This document shows positions 25,290-35,518 of a DNA stretch of 64,000 nucleotides, one piece after another. Origin of the DNA: Curtobacterium sp. MCSS17_007 (GTDB lineage Bacteria; Actinomycetota; Actinomycetes; Actinomycetales; Microbacteriaceae); assembly GCF_003234175.2 (NCBI RefSeq), contig NZ_CP126257.1:992001-1056000 (forward strand), read 5' to 3'. Made by a program: the position numbers and the translations under genes. Within the stretch, counting starts at the first letter, position 1. Each line of letters opens with the position of its first letter. The notes beneath the pieces are model-generated. The model was not told the origin of the DNA. It searched no databases and saw nothing but the letters and a program-made list of their open reading frames with translations.

Positions 25290-26164
25290 CGCGCGGCCCC
25301 CGTCCGGCGCAGCGCGCGCCCGAGCACCGTCACCGCGGTCGCCAGCACGACGATCGCGAGGCCGGGGAACGTGCTCATCCACGGTGCCGTCAGCAGGTAG
25401 GTGCGGCCGTCCGCGAGCATCGCACCCCACTCCGGGGCGGGCGGCGGGGTCCCGACACCGAGGTAGCTGAGCGCCGACGCCCACACGACCGCCTGTCCGA
25501 CCCCGAGCGTGGCGACGGCGACGACGGGCCAGAGCGCCGCGGGCAGGACGTGGCGGAAGAGGATCCGGCCGGGGGAGCGGCCCTGCAGCACGGCGGTCTC
25601 GACCACCTGCGACGACCGGGCGCTCCGCACCAGGGCCCGGACGATCCGCGCGTACCCGGGCGCCGTCGCGAACCCCACCGCCAGGGTCGCCGGTACCGGT
25701 CCGGGCCCGGTGACTGCGATGACGACGAGCGCGACGAGCAGGAGCGGCAGCGCGAACGCCACCTCGGTGACCCGACCGACGACCGCGTCCACGACACGAC
25801 CGCCGAGGCCGGCGAGCGTGCCGAGCAGGATCCCGGTGAGGCCGCCGACGAGCGTCGCCGCGACCCCGACCAGGAGCGAGGCCCGCGTCCCCGCGACCAC
25901 GCGCGCGAGCACGTCACGCCCGGACTCGTCGGTGCCGAACGGGTGCGCCGCTCCGGGTGGCGTCAGCGCGTCGGTCGGGTGCACCGCGAGGGGGTCGCCG
26001 CCGCCGAGCAGCGACGGCCACACCGCGGCCACGACCGCCACCGCGACGACGACCGCCGCGACCGTGCCCGCCGGGCCGAGCGTCCCCCCACGGAACCGCT
26101 CGGACCGTCGGGTCCGTCGTTCGGACGCACCAGCCTGGAGGCCCGGGTCCAGCACCCCGCTCAC
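25286..26164 (-). CDS. ABC transporter permease, DppC type
   Basis: A 292-aa permease with six helices. The N-terminal periplasmic loop has PFGTDESGRDVLARV, the DppC-type signature. The coupling EAA loop is around ALVRSARSSQVVETAVLQGRS. It overlaps both neighbours by four bases. Second permease of the importer. Confidence 0.93.
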   Translation of the reverse strand: MSGVLDPGLQAGASERRTRRSERFRGGTLGPAGTVAAVVVAVAVVAAVWPSLLGGGDPLAVHPTDALTPPGAAHPFGTDESGRDVLARVVAGTRASLLVGVAATLVGGLTGILLGTLAGLGGRVVDAVVGRVTEVAFALPLLLVALVVIAVTGPGPVPATLAVGFATAPGYARIVRALVRSARSSQVVETAVLQGRSPGRILFRHVLPAALWPVVAVATLGVGQAVVWASALSYLGVGTPPPAPEWGAMLADGRTYLLTAPWMSTFPGLAIVVLATAVTVLGRALRRTGAAR

Positions 26165-27231
26165 CGCGTGCCCGCCCCGTGCTGCGTGCGCACGCGCACT
26201 CGCCCTGCCCGGACGGGCGCGTGTGGGTCGCGGGTCCGCGGGTCCACCGCCCGCTCGACCAGGTCAGCGACCGCCAGCACGACGACGTAGGCCGCGGCGG
26301 ACACGAGGGCGATCCCGGCCACGAGCGGCATGTCCCGCTGGGTGACCGCGGTGACCAGGGCGCGCCCGATCCCGGGCAGCGCGAAGACCGACTCGACGAC
26401 CACGGCGCCGGAGACCAGCGAGCCGAAGGCCCAGGCGGACAGTGCGATGCCGGGGAGCGCCGCGTGCCGGAGCAGGTGACGGCCGAAGAGTCCGACGCGG
26501 GACTCCCCGCGGCCGCGGGCGGCGAGGGCGAACGCGGAGCGCTGGGCGTCGACGACGCCGTCGCGGACCGTCTCGGCCAGGTACCCGGCGACCGGGACGG
26601 CGACGGTGAGCACGGGCAGGACCCACCCGCGCAGACTGCCGTCCGACACCGCCGGTACCCACCCGAGCGCGCTGGCGAAGACCACGATGAGCACGCTGCC
26701 GAGCCAGAAGTGCGGGACGACGCTCGCCGTCACGGTGATCGCGCCCGTCAGCGCGGCGGCGATCCGTCCGCGCTGCGTCGACCACCAGGCGGCGCCGATC
26801 GCCAGGACCCACGCCACGACGAGCCCGGCGACGGCGAGCGTCAGCGTCACCGGCAGCTGCTGCGCGAGCAGCGTCGACACCGGGGTGCGGAACGCGTACG
26901 AGTCGCCGAGGTGCCCGGTCACCAGGCGCCCGAGGAACACCGCGTACTGCACCAGCACCGGACGGTCGAGCCCGTACTCCCGCCGCACGGCGTCGACCGC
27001 CTCGGCCGAGGCCTGCGACCCCGGCCCGCCGAGGATCGCGAGTGCCGGGTCACCGGGGATCAACCGGATCGCGACGAAGACGATCGTGGCGACCGCCCAG
27101 AGCACGCCGATGCCGCCGGCCAGTCGGCGGAGGCCCCACCGGACCCATGCCGACCAGCCGGTGGCGCGGAGCTCGCGGGACGGACGTAGGGGGCGCCTCC
27201 CGGCCAGCCCGCCCGTCAGCGTGCGATCCAC
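26161..27231 (-). CDS. ABC transporter permease, DppB type
   Basis: About 356 aa with six helices; family features are RLIPGDPALAIL, YGLDRPVLVQYAVFL and the coupling loop YLAETVRDGVVDAQRSAF. The start is uncertain. GTG 27231 overlaps the end of the lipoprotein gene by 16 bases and gives a ~35-residue N-terminal extension before the first helix (GLRRLAGGIGVLWAVATIV). The open frame continues far upstream inside the lipoprotein gene, and no ATG or clear ribosome binding site lies nearer. First permease of the importer, coupled to DppC by a 4-base overlap. Confidence 0.88.
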   Translation of the reverse strand: MDRTLTGGLAGRRPLRPSRELRATGWSAWVRWGLRRLAGGIGVLWAVATIVFVAIRLIPGDPALAILGGPGSQASAEAVDAVRREYGLDRPVLVQYAVFLGRLVTGHLGDSYAFRTPVSTLLAQQLPVTLTLAVAGLVVAWVLAIGAAWWSTQRGRIAAALTGAITVTASVVPHFWLGSVLIVVFASALGWVPAVSDGSLRGWVLPVLTVAVPVAGYLAETVRDGVVDAQRSAFALAARGRGESRVGLFGRHLLRHAALPGIALSAWAFGSLVSGAVVVESVFALPGIGRALVTAVTQRDMPLVAGIALVSAAAYVVVLAVADLVERAVDPRTRDPHAPVRAGRVRVRTQHGAGTR

Positions 27232-28868
27232 GCGGTGCCGAACCAGGGCGTGGAGACCGAGGTGGTCTCGATGCCGTGGACGGCCGAGCGGTACAGGAAG
27301 TGGTTCTGCTGGTCGTACAGCGGCAGGACCGTCCCGCTCGCCAGGATCCGCTGCTGCGCCTGGCGGTACAGGGTCCCGCGTTCGTCGGCGTCGCTCGTGC
27401 GGGCGGCACGGCGGAGGAGGTCGTCCACCGTCGGGTCGTCGAGCTGGGCGAGGTTCGCGAAGTAGCCGGACGGTGCGGGCTCGATGCTCGCGCTGTCGTA
27501 CAGGATGCGGAGGACGTCCGGGCCGACCTTCGTGTACGGCGCGCTGACGACGTCGTACTCGTTCGCGGCCAGGGCGGCGTACCAGCTGGACAGGTCGAGC
27601 TCCTCGAGCCGGACGTCGAACCCGACGGCCTTCTCGGAGGCCTGGACCTGCTGGAACAGACTGCGCTCGGCCGGCACGGACTGGTTCGTCGAGACCGGGA
27701 ACGTGACGGTGAGGCGCTGCCCGTCCTTCTCGCGGACCCCGTCGCTGCCGACCTTCCAGCCGGCCCGGTCGAGCAGGCGCTTCGCCGTGCTCGGGGAGTA
27801 CTCGAACAGCGCGGGGTCGGAGTACCCGTCGGGCTCGACGCTGGACAGCACCGAGTACGAGCGCTTCGCGGTGCCGAGGAACAGGCTCTGCAGGCCCGGG
27901 TCGATCTCGGCGCCGGCGATGAACGCCTTGCGGACGGCCTCGTCGCGGAAGACGCCGTGCCCGGAGTTCAGCTCGAGGCGGTTCGAGGCGCCGGGCCGCG
28001 GGGCGTCGAGGTCGCGGATCGCGCCCTTCGTGGACGCGCTCTCCAACTGGTCGGGCTGGGCGTTGTCGATGACGTCGACCTGACCGGCCTGCAGTGCCGC
28101 GTAGCGCGAGGTGGAGTCGGGCAGGAAGCGCCACGTGATGCCGTCGAGGCGAGGCTTCGTCGAGCCGGAGAGCGGCGTGTGGTCGTCGTTCTTCGTCAGC
28201 GTGATGCGATCGCCGCGCTGCCACTTCGTCACGGTGAACGGGCCGGTGCCGACGGGGGAGGCGCAGTTCGTCGCCTGCGGGCGCTGCAGGGCCTTCGGTG
28301 ACTCCATGCCGACCCAGGGCTGCGAGAAGGACTCGAGCAGCGCGCTGTCCGGACGGCTCAGGGTGAGCGTGACGGTGTGCTCGTCGGTGGCGGTGGCCTT
28401 CGTGATCGACTGCAGTGCGAGGTAGCCCGTGCTCGATGCCGTCGCCGGGTCCTGCACGTGCTGGATGTTCGCGACGACCGCGTCCGCGTCGAACGGAGTG
28501 CCGTCGGAGAACGTCACGTCCTTGCGGAGGTCGAGCGTCAGTGTCTGCCCGTCGTCGCTCGTCGTCCACCCCGTCGCGAGCGCCGGCGTCGGCTGCCCCT
28601 CCCGGTCGAGCCCGGTCAGCATCTCGATGTACTGCGTCGACAGCAGCGCCTGCGGGTAGTTGCCACCGACGTGCGGGTCGAGGCAGGTCGGCTCGGCGTC
28701 ACCGGAGGCGTAGGTGAGCGTGCCGCCGCTGACCGGCGTGCTGTCGGACGTGGCCGTCCCGCCGCCGGTGCAGGCGGTCAGGGCCAGCAGGACCGCGGTG
28801 GCTCCCGCAGCGCCGGCGAGGGTGCGCTGCGCGCGGGTTCGGGTTTGTTGTACTCGGTCCAAGATCAT
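27216..28868 (-). CDS. ABC transporter substrate-binding lipoprotein, family 5
   Basis: A 550-aa lipoprotein: basic N-terminus, hydrophobic stretch and lipobox LTAC (C33), followed by a Gly/Thr/Ser linker. The SBP_bac_5 fold is shown by PHVGGNYPQALLSTQYIEMLT and DVTFSDGTPFDADAVVANIQ. It binds oligopeptides or a metal-chelate and hands it to the permeases. ATG 28868 is 31 bp from the divergent TetR. There is no ribosome binding site; TAGACT on the reverse strand (28883-28878) implies a very short leader. The inverted repeat 28852-28880 crosses its start codon, pointing to control by the TetR next door. Confidence 0.93.
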   Translation of the reverse strand: MILDRVQQTRTRAQRTLAGAAGATAVLLALTACTGGGTATSDSTPVSGGTLTYASGDAEPTCLDPHVGGNYPQALLSTQYIEMLTGLDREGQPTPALATGWTTSDDGQTLTLDLRKDVTFSDGTPFDADAVVANIQHVQDPATASSTGYLALQSITKATATDEHTVTLTLSRPDSALLESFSQPWVGMESPKALQRPQATNCASPVGTGPFTVTKWQRGDRITLTKNDDHTPLSGSTKPRLDGITWRFLPDSTSRYAALQAGQVDVIDNAQPDQLESASTKGAIRDLDAPRPGASNRLELNSGHGVFRDEAVRKAFIAGAEIDPGLQSLFLGTAKRSYSVLSSVEPDGYSDPALFEYSPSTAKRLLDRAGWKVGSDGVREKDGQRLTVTFPVSTNQSVPAERSLFQQVQASEKAVGFDVRLEELDLSSWYAALAANEYDVVSAPYTKVGPDVLRILYDSASIEPAPSGYFANLAQLDDPTVDDLLRRAARTSDADERGTLYRQAQQRILASGTVLPLYDQQNHFLYRSAVHGIETTSVSTPWFGTAWIAR

Positions 28869-28880
28869 GGCTGACCGAGT
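28852..28880. promoter_or_regulatory. Inverted repeat over the lipoprotein start, probable TetR operator
   Basis: ACTCGGTC (28852-28859) and GACCGAGT (28873-28880) form a perfect 8-bp inverted repeat with a 13-base spacer. It covers the lipoprotein start codon and borders its -10, so a bound repressor would block transcription of the importer. It also lies 20 bp ahead of the TetR ATG. Confidence 0.65.
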
Positions 28881-28899
28881 CTAGCGGTTTACTGGCGAC

Positions 28900-29499
28900 A
28901 TGGACGAGACGATGCGCCGCGGTGGCCGCCCCCGACGCTCGAGCGCCGAGGTCCTCGCCGACGCGGCCGCCGAGCTGTTCCTCGAGCAGGGGTACGCGCG
29001 GACGACCGTGGACCACATCGCCGCGCGGGCGGGGGTGAGCCGGGCCACCTTCTTCAACTACTTCGGCGCGAAGTCCGACGTGCTCTGGCTCGAGCTCGAT
29101 GCCGCGGTCGCCGACATCCCCGCGTTCCTCGCTGCGTCCACGGAGCCGAGCCCGGTGCGGGCCGTCGAGGAGGCCCTGGTCGCCGCCGCCCGCGCGCACG
29201 ACCCGGAGCGGGTGCCGTGGGCGATCGCGCAGGCCGAGGTCATGGACATCGGGACGGAACTCGTCGCGAGCGTCGCTGCTCGGGTGATGGCGCAGCACGG
29301 GGCGGTCTCGGCGTTCGTCGGGGCCCGGACGGGGGAGCACCCGACGTCGCTCTGGCCGCAGACCGTGTCCGGTGCGCTGCTCGGGGCAGCCGCCGCTGCG
29401 TTCGGGGTCTGGGTGGCGGACGGTGTCGGGCGCCGGTCGCTCGTCGAGTACGTCGCCGCGGCGCTCACGCCCGTGGCCGCCGGGCTCGACGCCCGCTGA
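28900..29499 (+). CDS. TetR-family regulator, divergent from the ABC importer
   Basis: A 199-aa TetR: N-terminal helix-turn-helix (SSAEVLADAAAELFLEQGY, then TTVDHIAARAGVSRATFFNYFG) and a ligand domain of about 135 residues with many alanines. TTTACT six bases before ATG 28900 looks like a leaderless -10. Gene position opposite the importer and the inverted repeat between them suggest it represses the importer and itself in response to the transported ligand. That is inference from arrangement only. Confidence 0.9.
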   Translation: MDETMRRGGRPRRSSAEVLADAAAELFLEQGYARTTVDHIAARAGVSRATFFNYFGAKSDVLWLELDAAVADIPAFLAASTEPSPVRAVEEALVAAARAHDPERVPWAIAQAEVMDIGTELVASVAARVMAQHGAVSAFVGARTGEHPTSLWPQTVSGALLGAAAAAFGVWVADGVGRRSLVEYVAAALTPVAAGLDAR

Positions 29500-29513
29500 C
29501 CGGCCACTCGCCG

Positions 29514-30543
29514 CTACTCCGTCCGCAGGGTCCCCGCGCCGCCGGCCGCGACGTCCTCGACCGTGCCGTCGCGCACGATCCCCGGCACCTCGCCGTCCCC
29601 TCGCGCCGCGAGCGACGCGTCACCCGGGATGCTCAGGGTGAGGACGGCCTCCTCGATGTACTGGCTCTCCTCGAGCGAGGCCTCGACCCGGCGGAGCCGC
29701 ACCGCGACGTGGTCCTCGAGCTCGTTGCCGGTCAGGTCGACGGCGGCCACGAGGAACACGCGGGACGGCCCGACGAACTCGAGGTGCAGGTAGGTCACCC
29801 GCTCGACCTCGTCGCGGCGGAGCAGCTCGGTGAGGACGGCGTCCTCGAGCTCGGGCGAGGTGGCCTCGCCGACGAGGAACCGGCGGTTGCGCTCGATGAG
29901 CACGATCGCGACGACGCCGAGCAGGAGTCCGACCGCGATGGACCCGACGGCGTCGAACACCGCGAGCCCCGTGAGCTGGTGCAGGAGCACACCGAGGAAC
30001 GCGATGACGAGCCCGACCAGGGCCGCGGCGTCCTCGGCGAAGACGGCGCGGAGCGTGGGGTTCGACGACTGCAGCACGTGCCGGAGCACGGGCACGCGAC
30101 GCTTCGTCGCCGCACCGTGCGCCTGGCGGTACGCCTGCAGGAAGCTCGTGCCCTCGAGCACGAACGCGATCCCGAGCACGACGTAGTTCAGGACGACGTC
30201 CTCCGCGGGACCGGTCTCACCGAGTTCGGTGATGCCAGATCGACACGACGGCACCGGCGGTGAACAGGCCGAAGGCGGCGAACATCGACCAGATGTAGGT
30301 CTCGCGGCCGTACCCGAGCGGGTGCTTCCGGTCACGCTGCTTCGCGCCACGCCGCTCGGCCACGAGCAGGAAGACCTCGTTGCCGGTGTCGGCCCAGGAG
30401 TGCGCGGCCTCGGCCGTCATCGATGCTGACCCCGAGATCAGCGAGGCGATGGTCTTGGCGACGGCGACGAGCAGGTTGGCGGCGAACGCGATGACGACGG
30501 TGAGCAGGGACTCCGGACGGTCCTGCTTCTCGGACGAGGGCAT
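29514..30543 (-). pseudogene. Cation diffusion facilitator family transporter, frameshifted
   Basis: Two reading frames together encode one CDF protein. The upstream part (ATG 30543 to the stop at 30217) has MTAEAAHSWADTGNEVFLLV (the HxxxD zinc-site helix), KHPLGYGRETYIWS and ends FTAGAVVSIWHHRTR. The downstream part, in another frame from about 30235 to 29514, continues GITELGETGPAEDVVLNYVV, LGIAFVLEGTSFLQA and the cytoplasmic domain. CDF relatives read SIWHGITEL-like across this point, so about five bases (one GGCA repeat plus one) appear deleted between 30229 and 30240. The rest is intact, so the break is recent, an assembly error, or a recoding site. It is divergent from the ileS T-box. 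Metal exported is unknown. Confidence 0.85.
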
Positions 30544-30567
30544 CGCTCCAGCATGCTCCGACTCTTG

Positions 30568-30780
30568 TAGACTCGTCCCCACCAGGCAGCGATCCGGCCA
30601 TCACCGGGGAGCCTCCGGAAGAACGCGGCAGCACCACCGCCGTCAGTAGACCCGGGCGGACCGGACCGCACCCCATCCGGCGAACGAGCGGTCGGTCGCA
30701 GCGCGAGCAGCGTCCGGCAAGCGAGGTGGTACCGCGGAGCACACTCCGTCCTCGTGGAGACGAACCGACCCACAGGAGCC
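30568..30780 (+). promoter_or_regulatory. T-box riboswitch leader of ileS
   Basis: TAGACT (30568-30573) is the -10. Stem I holds a small hairpin CCGG-CCATCA-CCGG (30594-30607), giving an ATC isoleucine specifier at 30600-30602. The T-box itself is AGGTGGTACCGCGG (30724-30737), whose TGGT pairs with the free tRNA-Ile CCA end. A 3' pairing region (GGAGC ... GTCCTCG) follows, then AGGAG (30774-30778), the ileS ribosome binding site. The short stem I and the position of the ribosome site fit the actinobacterial translational T-box class: uncharged tRNA-Ile frees the ribosome site. Confidence 0.9.
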
Positions 30781-30785
30781 CCCAG

Positions 30786-33700
30786 GTGCGCTACCCGCTC
30801 AACTCCGATGCCGACGGCGTCACGCCGTCCCCGTCCTTCCCCGCCGTCGAGCAGGGGATCCTCGCCTTCTGGAAGGGCGACGACACCTTCCAGGCGTCGA
30901 TCGACCAGCGCGAGGGCTGCACCGAGTGGACGTTCTACGACGGCCCGCCCTTCGCGAACGGCCTGCCGCACTACGGCCACCTGCTGACCGGGTACGCGAA
31001 GGACGTCTTCCCGCGCTACCAGACCATGCGCGGCAAGCAGGTGCACCGCCGGTTCGGGTGGGACACCCACGGGCTGCCCGCCGAGCTCGAGGCCATGCGC
31101 CAGCTCGGCATCACCGAGAAGCACGAGATCGACGACATGGGCGTCGACGTGTTCAACGCGGCGGCCAAGAAGTCCGTGCTGCAGTACACCGACGAGTGGC
31201 AGGCGTACGTCACCCGTCAGGCGCGCTGGGTCGACTTCGAGGACGACTACAAGACGCTCGACGTCACCTTCATGGAGAGCGTGCTGTGGGCGTGGAAGCA
31301 GCTCTGGGACAAGGGGCTGGCGTACGAGGGCTTCCGGGTCCTGCCGTACTGCTGGAACGACCAGACGCCGCTGTCGAACCACGAGCTGCGCATGGACGAC
31401 GACGTCTACAAGATGCGCCAGGACCAGTCGGTCACGGTCGTCTTCCCGCTGCAGGGCGCCCGCGCCGCCGAGCTCGGGCTCGAGGGCGTCCGTGCGCTCG
31501 CCTGGACGACGACCCCGTGGACGCTGCCGACGAACGCGGCGCTCGCGGTCGGTCCGGAGATCGCCTACGCGGTCGTGCCGGCCGGGCCGGGAGGCGCGGC
31601 TGACGGTGGCGACGCCGGCTCGGCTCGCTACCTGCTCGCCGCGGACACCGTGGCCGCCCACGCGAAGGACCTCGGCTACGAGTCGGCCGACGACGCGCTC
31701 GCCGCCGTGCTCCGCACGGTCGCCGGCGCCGAGCTCGACGGTGTCGCGTACGAGCGCCTGTTCGACTTCCTCGCGGACGCCGAGGGCTACGAGCACGCGT
31801 GGCGCATCCTCGTCGCCGAGTACGTCGAGACGGGCGAGGGCACGGGCATCGTGCACCAGGCCCCGGCGTACGGTGCCGAAGACCAGGAGGTCTGCGCGGC
31901 CGCCGGCATCCCGGTCGTGCTGTCCCTCGACGAGGGCGGTCTCTTCACGACGCAGTTCGGCGACGTGGCCGGCATGCTCTGGTCCGACGCCAACAAGCCG
32001 CTGACGAAGGCCGTGCGCGAGTCGGGCCGGCTCCTCCGCCAGGCGTCCTACGAGCACAGCTACCCGCACTGCTGGCGCTGCCGCAAGCCGCTCATCTACA
32101 AGGCGGTCTCGTCGTGGTTCGTCCGCGTCACCGAGTTCCGCGACCGCATGGGCGAGCTCAACCAGGACATCAACTGGGTGCCGGACAACGTCAAGGACGG
32201 CCAGTTCGGCAAGTGGGTCGGCAACGCGATCGACTGGTCGGTCTCCCGCAACCGCTACTTCGGCACCCCGATCCCGGTGTGGGTGTCCGACGACCCGGCG
32301 TACCCGCGTCAGGACGTCTACGGCTCGCTCGAGGAGCTCGAGCGTGACTTCGGCCGCCTGCCGACGAACGCCGACGGCGAGGTCGACCTGCACCGTCCGT
32401 TCATCGACGAGCTGACGCGCCCGAACCCCGACGACCCGACCGGGCAGTCAACCATGCGCCGCATCTCGGACGTGTTCGACGTCTGGTTCGACTCCGGCTC
32501 GATGCCGTACGCCCAGGTGCACTACCCGTTCGAGAACCGCGAGTGGTTCGAGGAGCACAGCCCTGCGGACTTCATCGTCGAGTACATCGGGCAGACCCGC
32601 GGCTGGTTCTACGTCATGCACGCGCTGTCCACCGCGCTGTTCGACCGCCCGGCGTTCCGGAACGTCATCAGCCACGGCATCGTGCTCGGCTCGGACGGCC
32701 AGAAGATGTCGAAGAGCCTGCGGAACTACCCGGACGTCTCCGAGGTGTTCGACCGCGACGGCGCCGACGCCATGCGCTGGTTCCTCATGTCGTCGTCGGT
32801 GATCCGCGGCGGCAACCTCGTCGTGACCGAGGAGGGCATCCGCCAGGGCGTCCGCGAGTTCCTGCTGCCGCTGTGGTCGACGTACTACTTCTTCACCCTC
32901 TACGCCAACGCGTCGGGGGAGAGCGGCTACCAGGCCACCCGTCGCGCCGACAGCACCGACGTGCTCGACCGCTACCTGCTCGCGAAGACCCGCGTGCTCG
33001 TCGAGGACGTCACGACGCACCTCGACGCGCTCGACACCCCGCTCGCCGCGCAGGCCGTGCGGGACTTCGCCGACGTGCTGACGAACTGGTACGTCCGTCG
33101 GTCGCGCGACAAGTTCTGGCTCGGCGCGGAGTCCTCGCCCGATGCCCGAGCGGCGTTCGACACGCTGTACACCGTGCTCGAGACGCTCACCCGCGTCGCC
33201 GCACCGCTCGCACCGCTCGTCACCGAGGAGGTCTGGAAGGGTCTCACCGGCGGGCGCAGCGTGCACCTGCAGGACTTCCCGGACGCCGACGAGTTCCCCG
33301 CGGACGACGCCCTCGTCGCCGCGATGGACCGCGTGCGCGACGTCGCGTCGAAGGGCCTCGCGCTCCGCAAGGCCACCGGCAAGCGCGTCCGGCTGCCGCT
33401 CGCGACGCTGACGCTCGTCGTGCCGGACCCCGCCGCGATCGAGCCGTTCGCGGACATCCTCCGCGACGAGCTCAACGTCAAGCAGGTCGTGCTCGAGCAG
33501 CAGGAGGAGTCCTCGCTCGGCCGCTACGGCATCGAGCGCAAGCTCACCGTCAACGCCCGTGCCGCCGGTCCGCGCATCGGCGGGCAGGTGCAGCAGGTGA
33601 TCCCGGCCGCCAAGAAGGGCGACTGGGTCGCGACCGAGTCCGGCGTGACCGTCGGCGGTGTCGACCTCGTCGAGGGCGAGTACACGCTCGACCTCACCGT

Positions 33701-34040
33701 GGCGGACGACTCCGTCGCGGTGGCGTTCCTCGACGGCGGCGGCTTCGCGGTGCTCGACACCGTCACGACCCCGGAGCTCGAGGCCGAGGGGCTCGCCCGT
33801 GACGTCGTGCGCGCCGTGCAGCAGGCCCGCCGTGACGCCGACCTCGACGTCAGCGACCGGATCGCCCTGACGCTCCGGGTGTCCGACGACGCTGAGGGCG
33901 CCGTCCGCACGCACGAGCAGCTGATCGCGGGGGAGACCCTGGCGACGAGCGTCGAGGTGACCACGACGACGTTCGCTCCCGGCGAGGGCTCGGACGTCGG
34001 CGACGGTGCGAAGGTGTCCGTGGAGGTGGCACGCGCATGA
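30786..34040 (+). CDS. ileS: Isoleucyl-tRNA synthetase
   Basis: A 1084-aa class I synthetase. HIGH motif as PHYGHL (H62-H65), KMSKS as QKMSKSLR (640-644), editing domain with [18 protein letters not shown], and the [12 protein letters not shown] zinc-like segment. It is the eukaryote-like (IleS2) long type, common in actinobacteria. Start is GTG 30786, with AGGAG seven bases upstream, released by the T-box. An in-frame ATG at 30726 lies inside the T-box and is rejected. Residues around 273-285 ([14 protein letters not shown]) look like a low-complexity insert carrying a GGGAGGCGCGG motif. It overlaps folC by four bases. Confidence 0.97.
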   Translation: MRYPLNSDADGVTPSPSFPAVEQGILAFWKGDDTFQASIDQREGCTEWTFYDGPPFANGLPHYGHLLTGYAKDVFPRYQTMRGKQVHRRFGWDTHGLPAELEAMRQLGITEKHEIDDMGVDVFNAAAKKSVLQYTDEWQAYVTRQARWVDFEDDYKTLDVTFMESVLWAWKQLWDKGLAYEGFRVLPYCWNDQTPLSNHELRMDDDVYKMRQDQSVTVVFPLQGARAAELGLEGVRALAWTTTPWTLPTNAALAVGPEIAYAVVPAGPGGAADGGDAGSARYLLAADTVAAHAKDLGYESADDALAAVLRTVAGAELDGVAYERLFDFLADAEGYEHAWRILVAEYVETGEGTGIVHQAPAYGAEDQEVCAAAGIPVVLSLDEGGLFTTQFGDVAGMLWSDANKPLTKAVRESGRLLRQASYEHSYPHCWRCRKPLIYKAVSSWFVRVTEFRDRMGELNQDINWVPDNVKDGQFGKWVGNAIDWSVSRNRYFGTPIPVWVSDDPAYPRQDVYGSLEELERDFGRLPTNADGEVDLHRPFIDELTRPNPDDPTGQSTMRRISDVFDVWFDSGSMPYAQVHYPFENREWFEEHSPADFIVEYIGQTRGWFYVMHALSTALFDRPAFRNVISHGIVLGSDGQKMSKSLRNYPDVSEVFDRDGADAMRWFLMSSSVIRGGNLVVTEEGIRQGVREFLLPLWSTYYFFTLYANASGESGYQATRRADSTDVLDRYLLAKTRVLVEDVTTHLDALDTPLAAQAVRDFADVLTNWYVRRSRDKFWLGAESSPDARAAFDTLYTVLETLTRVAAPLAPLVTEEVWKGLTGGRSVHLQDFPDADEFPADDALVAAMDRVRDVASKGLALRKATGKRVRLPLATLTLVVPDPAAIEPFADILRDELNVKQVVLEQQEESSLGRYGIERKLTVNARAAGPRIGGQVQQVIPAAKKGDWVATESGVTVGGVDLVEGEYTLDLTVADDSVAVAFLDGGGFAVLDTVTTPELEAEGLARDVVRAVQQARRDADLDVSDRIALTLRVSDDAEGAVRTHEQLIAGETLATSVEVTTTTFAPGEGSDVGDGAKVSVEVARA

Positions 34041-35518
34041 GCGACAGCGAGCAGTACGACGACCACGACGGCATCGAGGACCTCGGTCCGCTCGACGACA
34101 CGGCCGGGGTCCGCATCCCGGTCGGGCCGTCCGGCGACCAGGCCCCGACCGAGGCCCTGCCGTACGGCGGGGACGACGACGAGGTCCGCCGGGTCGAGGC
34201 GGCGCTCTACGCCCGCATCGGCGAGCAGGCGCCCGAGCGCCGGCTGACCGCCACCCGTCGCGCGGTCGAGCTCCTCGGCGACCCGCACCTGGCCTACCCG
34301 GTCATCCACGTCACCGGCACGAACGGCAAGACGTCGACCGCGCGCATGACCGAGAGCATCGTCCGCGCGCACGGACTCCGCACCGGCCTGATGACGAGCC
34401 CGCACCTGGTGTCGATCCGGGAGCGCATCGTCATCGACGGCGAGCCGATCGCGGCGGACCGCTTCGTCGAGAACTGGGACGACATCACCCCGATCCTCGA
34501 GATGACGGACCAGGAGCTCACCGCCAAGGGTGAGCAGCCGCTGACCTTCTTCGAGGCGCTGACCGTCCTCGCGCTGGCGTGCTTCGCCGAGGCGCCGGTG
34601 GACGTCGCCGTCATCGAGGTCGGCATGGGCGGCGAGTGGGACTCCACCAACGTCGTGCAGAGCCAGGTGCAGGTGATCACCCCCGTCGCGATCGACCACG
34701 CCAAGCAGCTCGGGTCGACCGTCGCCGAGATCGCCCGGACCAAGTCCGGCATCATCAAGCCGTCCTCGTCGGTGGTGTCGAGCGCGCAGACGCCCGAGGC
34801 CCTCGCCGAGCTCGAGCGCGCTGCGGAACTCACCGAGTCGACGCTCGCGGTCGAGGGCACCGGGTTCTCCGTCGTGTCGGACACCCCGGCCGTCGGCGGC
34901 CAGCTCGTCACCGTGCAGGGCATCGCCGGGCGCTACGACGACCTGTTCGTGCCGCTCTTCGGCCAGCACCAGGCGCACAACGCCGCCGTCGCGATCGCCG
35001 CGGTCGAGTCGTTCCTCGGACGCGGGTCGCAGGCCCTCGACGAGGACGTCCTGTCCGAGGGTCTCGCCGCTGCGACGAGTCCCGGACGCCTGCAGCCGAT
35101 CGCGCAGGAGCCGACCGTCGTGGTCGACGCCGCGCACAACCCGCACGGAGCGCGCGCCCTGGCCGAGGCGCTGCCGGTCGCGTTCCCGTCCGAGCACGTC
35201 GTCGGCGTGGTCGGGATCCTCGGCGACAAGGACGCCCGCGGCTTCGTCCGTGCGCTGAAGGACACCGTGCAGACGTTCGTCGTCACGCAGCCACCGGGGG
35301 ACCGCGCCCTCGACGCCGACGCGTTCGCCCGCATCGTCGTCGCCGAGGTCGGCGAGGACCGCGTGGTCGTCGAGCCCTCGCTCGAGCAGGCACTGCAGGA
35401 GGCCCGTGACCTCGCGGACGAGGCGGACGCAGAGGACGCCCTCGTGCTCGTCGCCGGCTCCATCGTGATGGTGGGCAAGGTCATGGACCTGGTCCACGCG
35501 GAAGGCGGTGCCGAGTGA
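34037..35518 (+). CDS. folC: Folylpolyglutamate synthase / dihydrofolate synthase
   Basis: A 493-aa Mur-ligase-family enzyme. The P-loop is [13 protein letters not shown] (about 92-104), followed by [15 protein letters not shown], the VEVGMGGxxDSTN motif (here [12 protein letters not shown]), and [12 protein letters not shown] in the C-terminal domain. It adds glutamate to folates in the cytosol. The ~55-residue acidic N-terminus is longer than usual. ATG overlaps the ileS stop. It is followed by a DUF4233 gene with GTGA overlap and then ndk: the standard Microbacteriaceae order. Confidence 0.95.
   Translation: MSDSEQYDDHDGIEDLGPLDDTAGVRIPVGPSGDQAPTEALPYGGDDDEVRRVEAALYARIGEQAPERRLTATRRAVELLGDPHLAYPVIHVTGTNGKTSTARMTESIVRAHGLRTGLMTSPHLVSIRERIVIDGEPIAADRFVENWDDITPILEMTDQELTAKGEQPLTFFEALTVLALACFAEAPVDVAVIEVGMGGEWDSTNVVQSQVQVITPVAIDHAKQLGSTVAEIARTKSGIIKPSSSVVSSAQTPEALAELERAAELTESTLAVEGTGFSVVSDTPAVGGQLVTVQGIAGRYDDLFVPLFGQHQAHNAAVAIAAVESFLGRGSQALDEDVLSEGLAAATSPGRLQPIAQEPTVVVDAAHNPHGARALAEALPVAFPSEHVVGVVGILGDKDARGFVRALKDTVQTFVVTQPPGDRALDADAFARIVVAEVGEDRVVVEPSLEQALQEARDLADEADAEDALVLVAGSIVMVGKVMDLVHAEGGAE

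Noticed and set aside
30726..30785. Earlier ileS start at 30726
   Set aside because: That codon is inside the T-box; the AGGAG site and family alignment fix GTG 30786.
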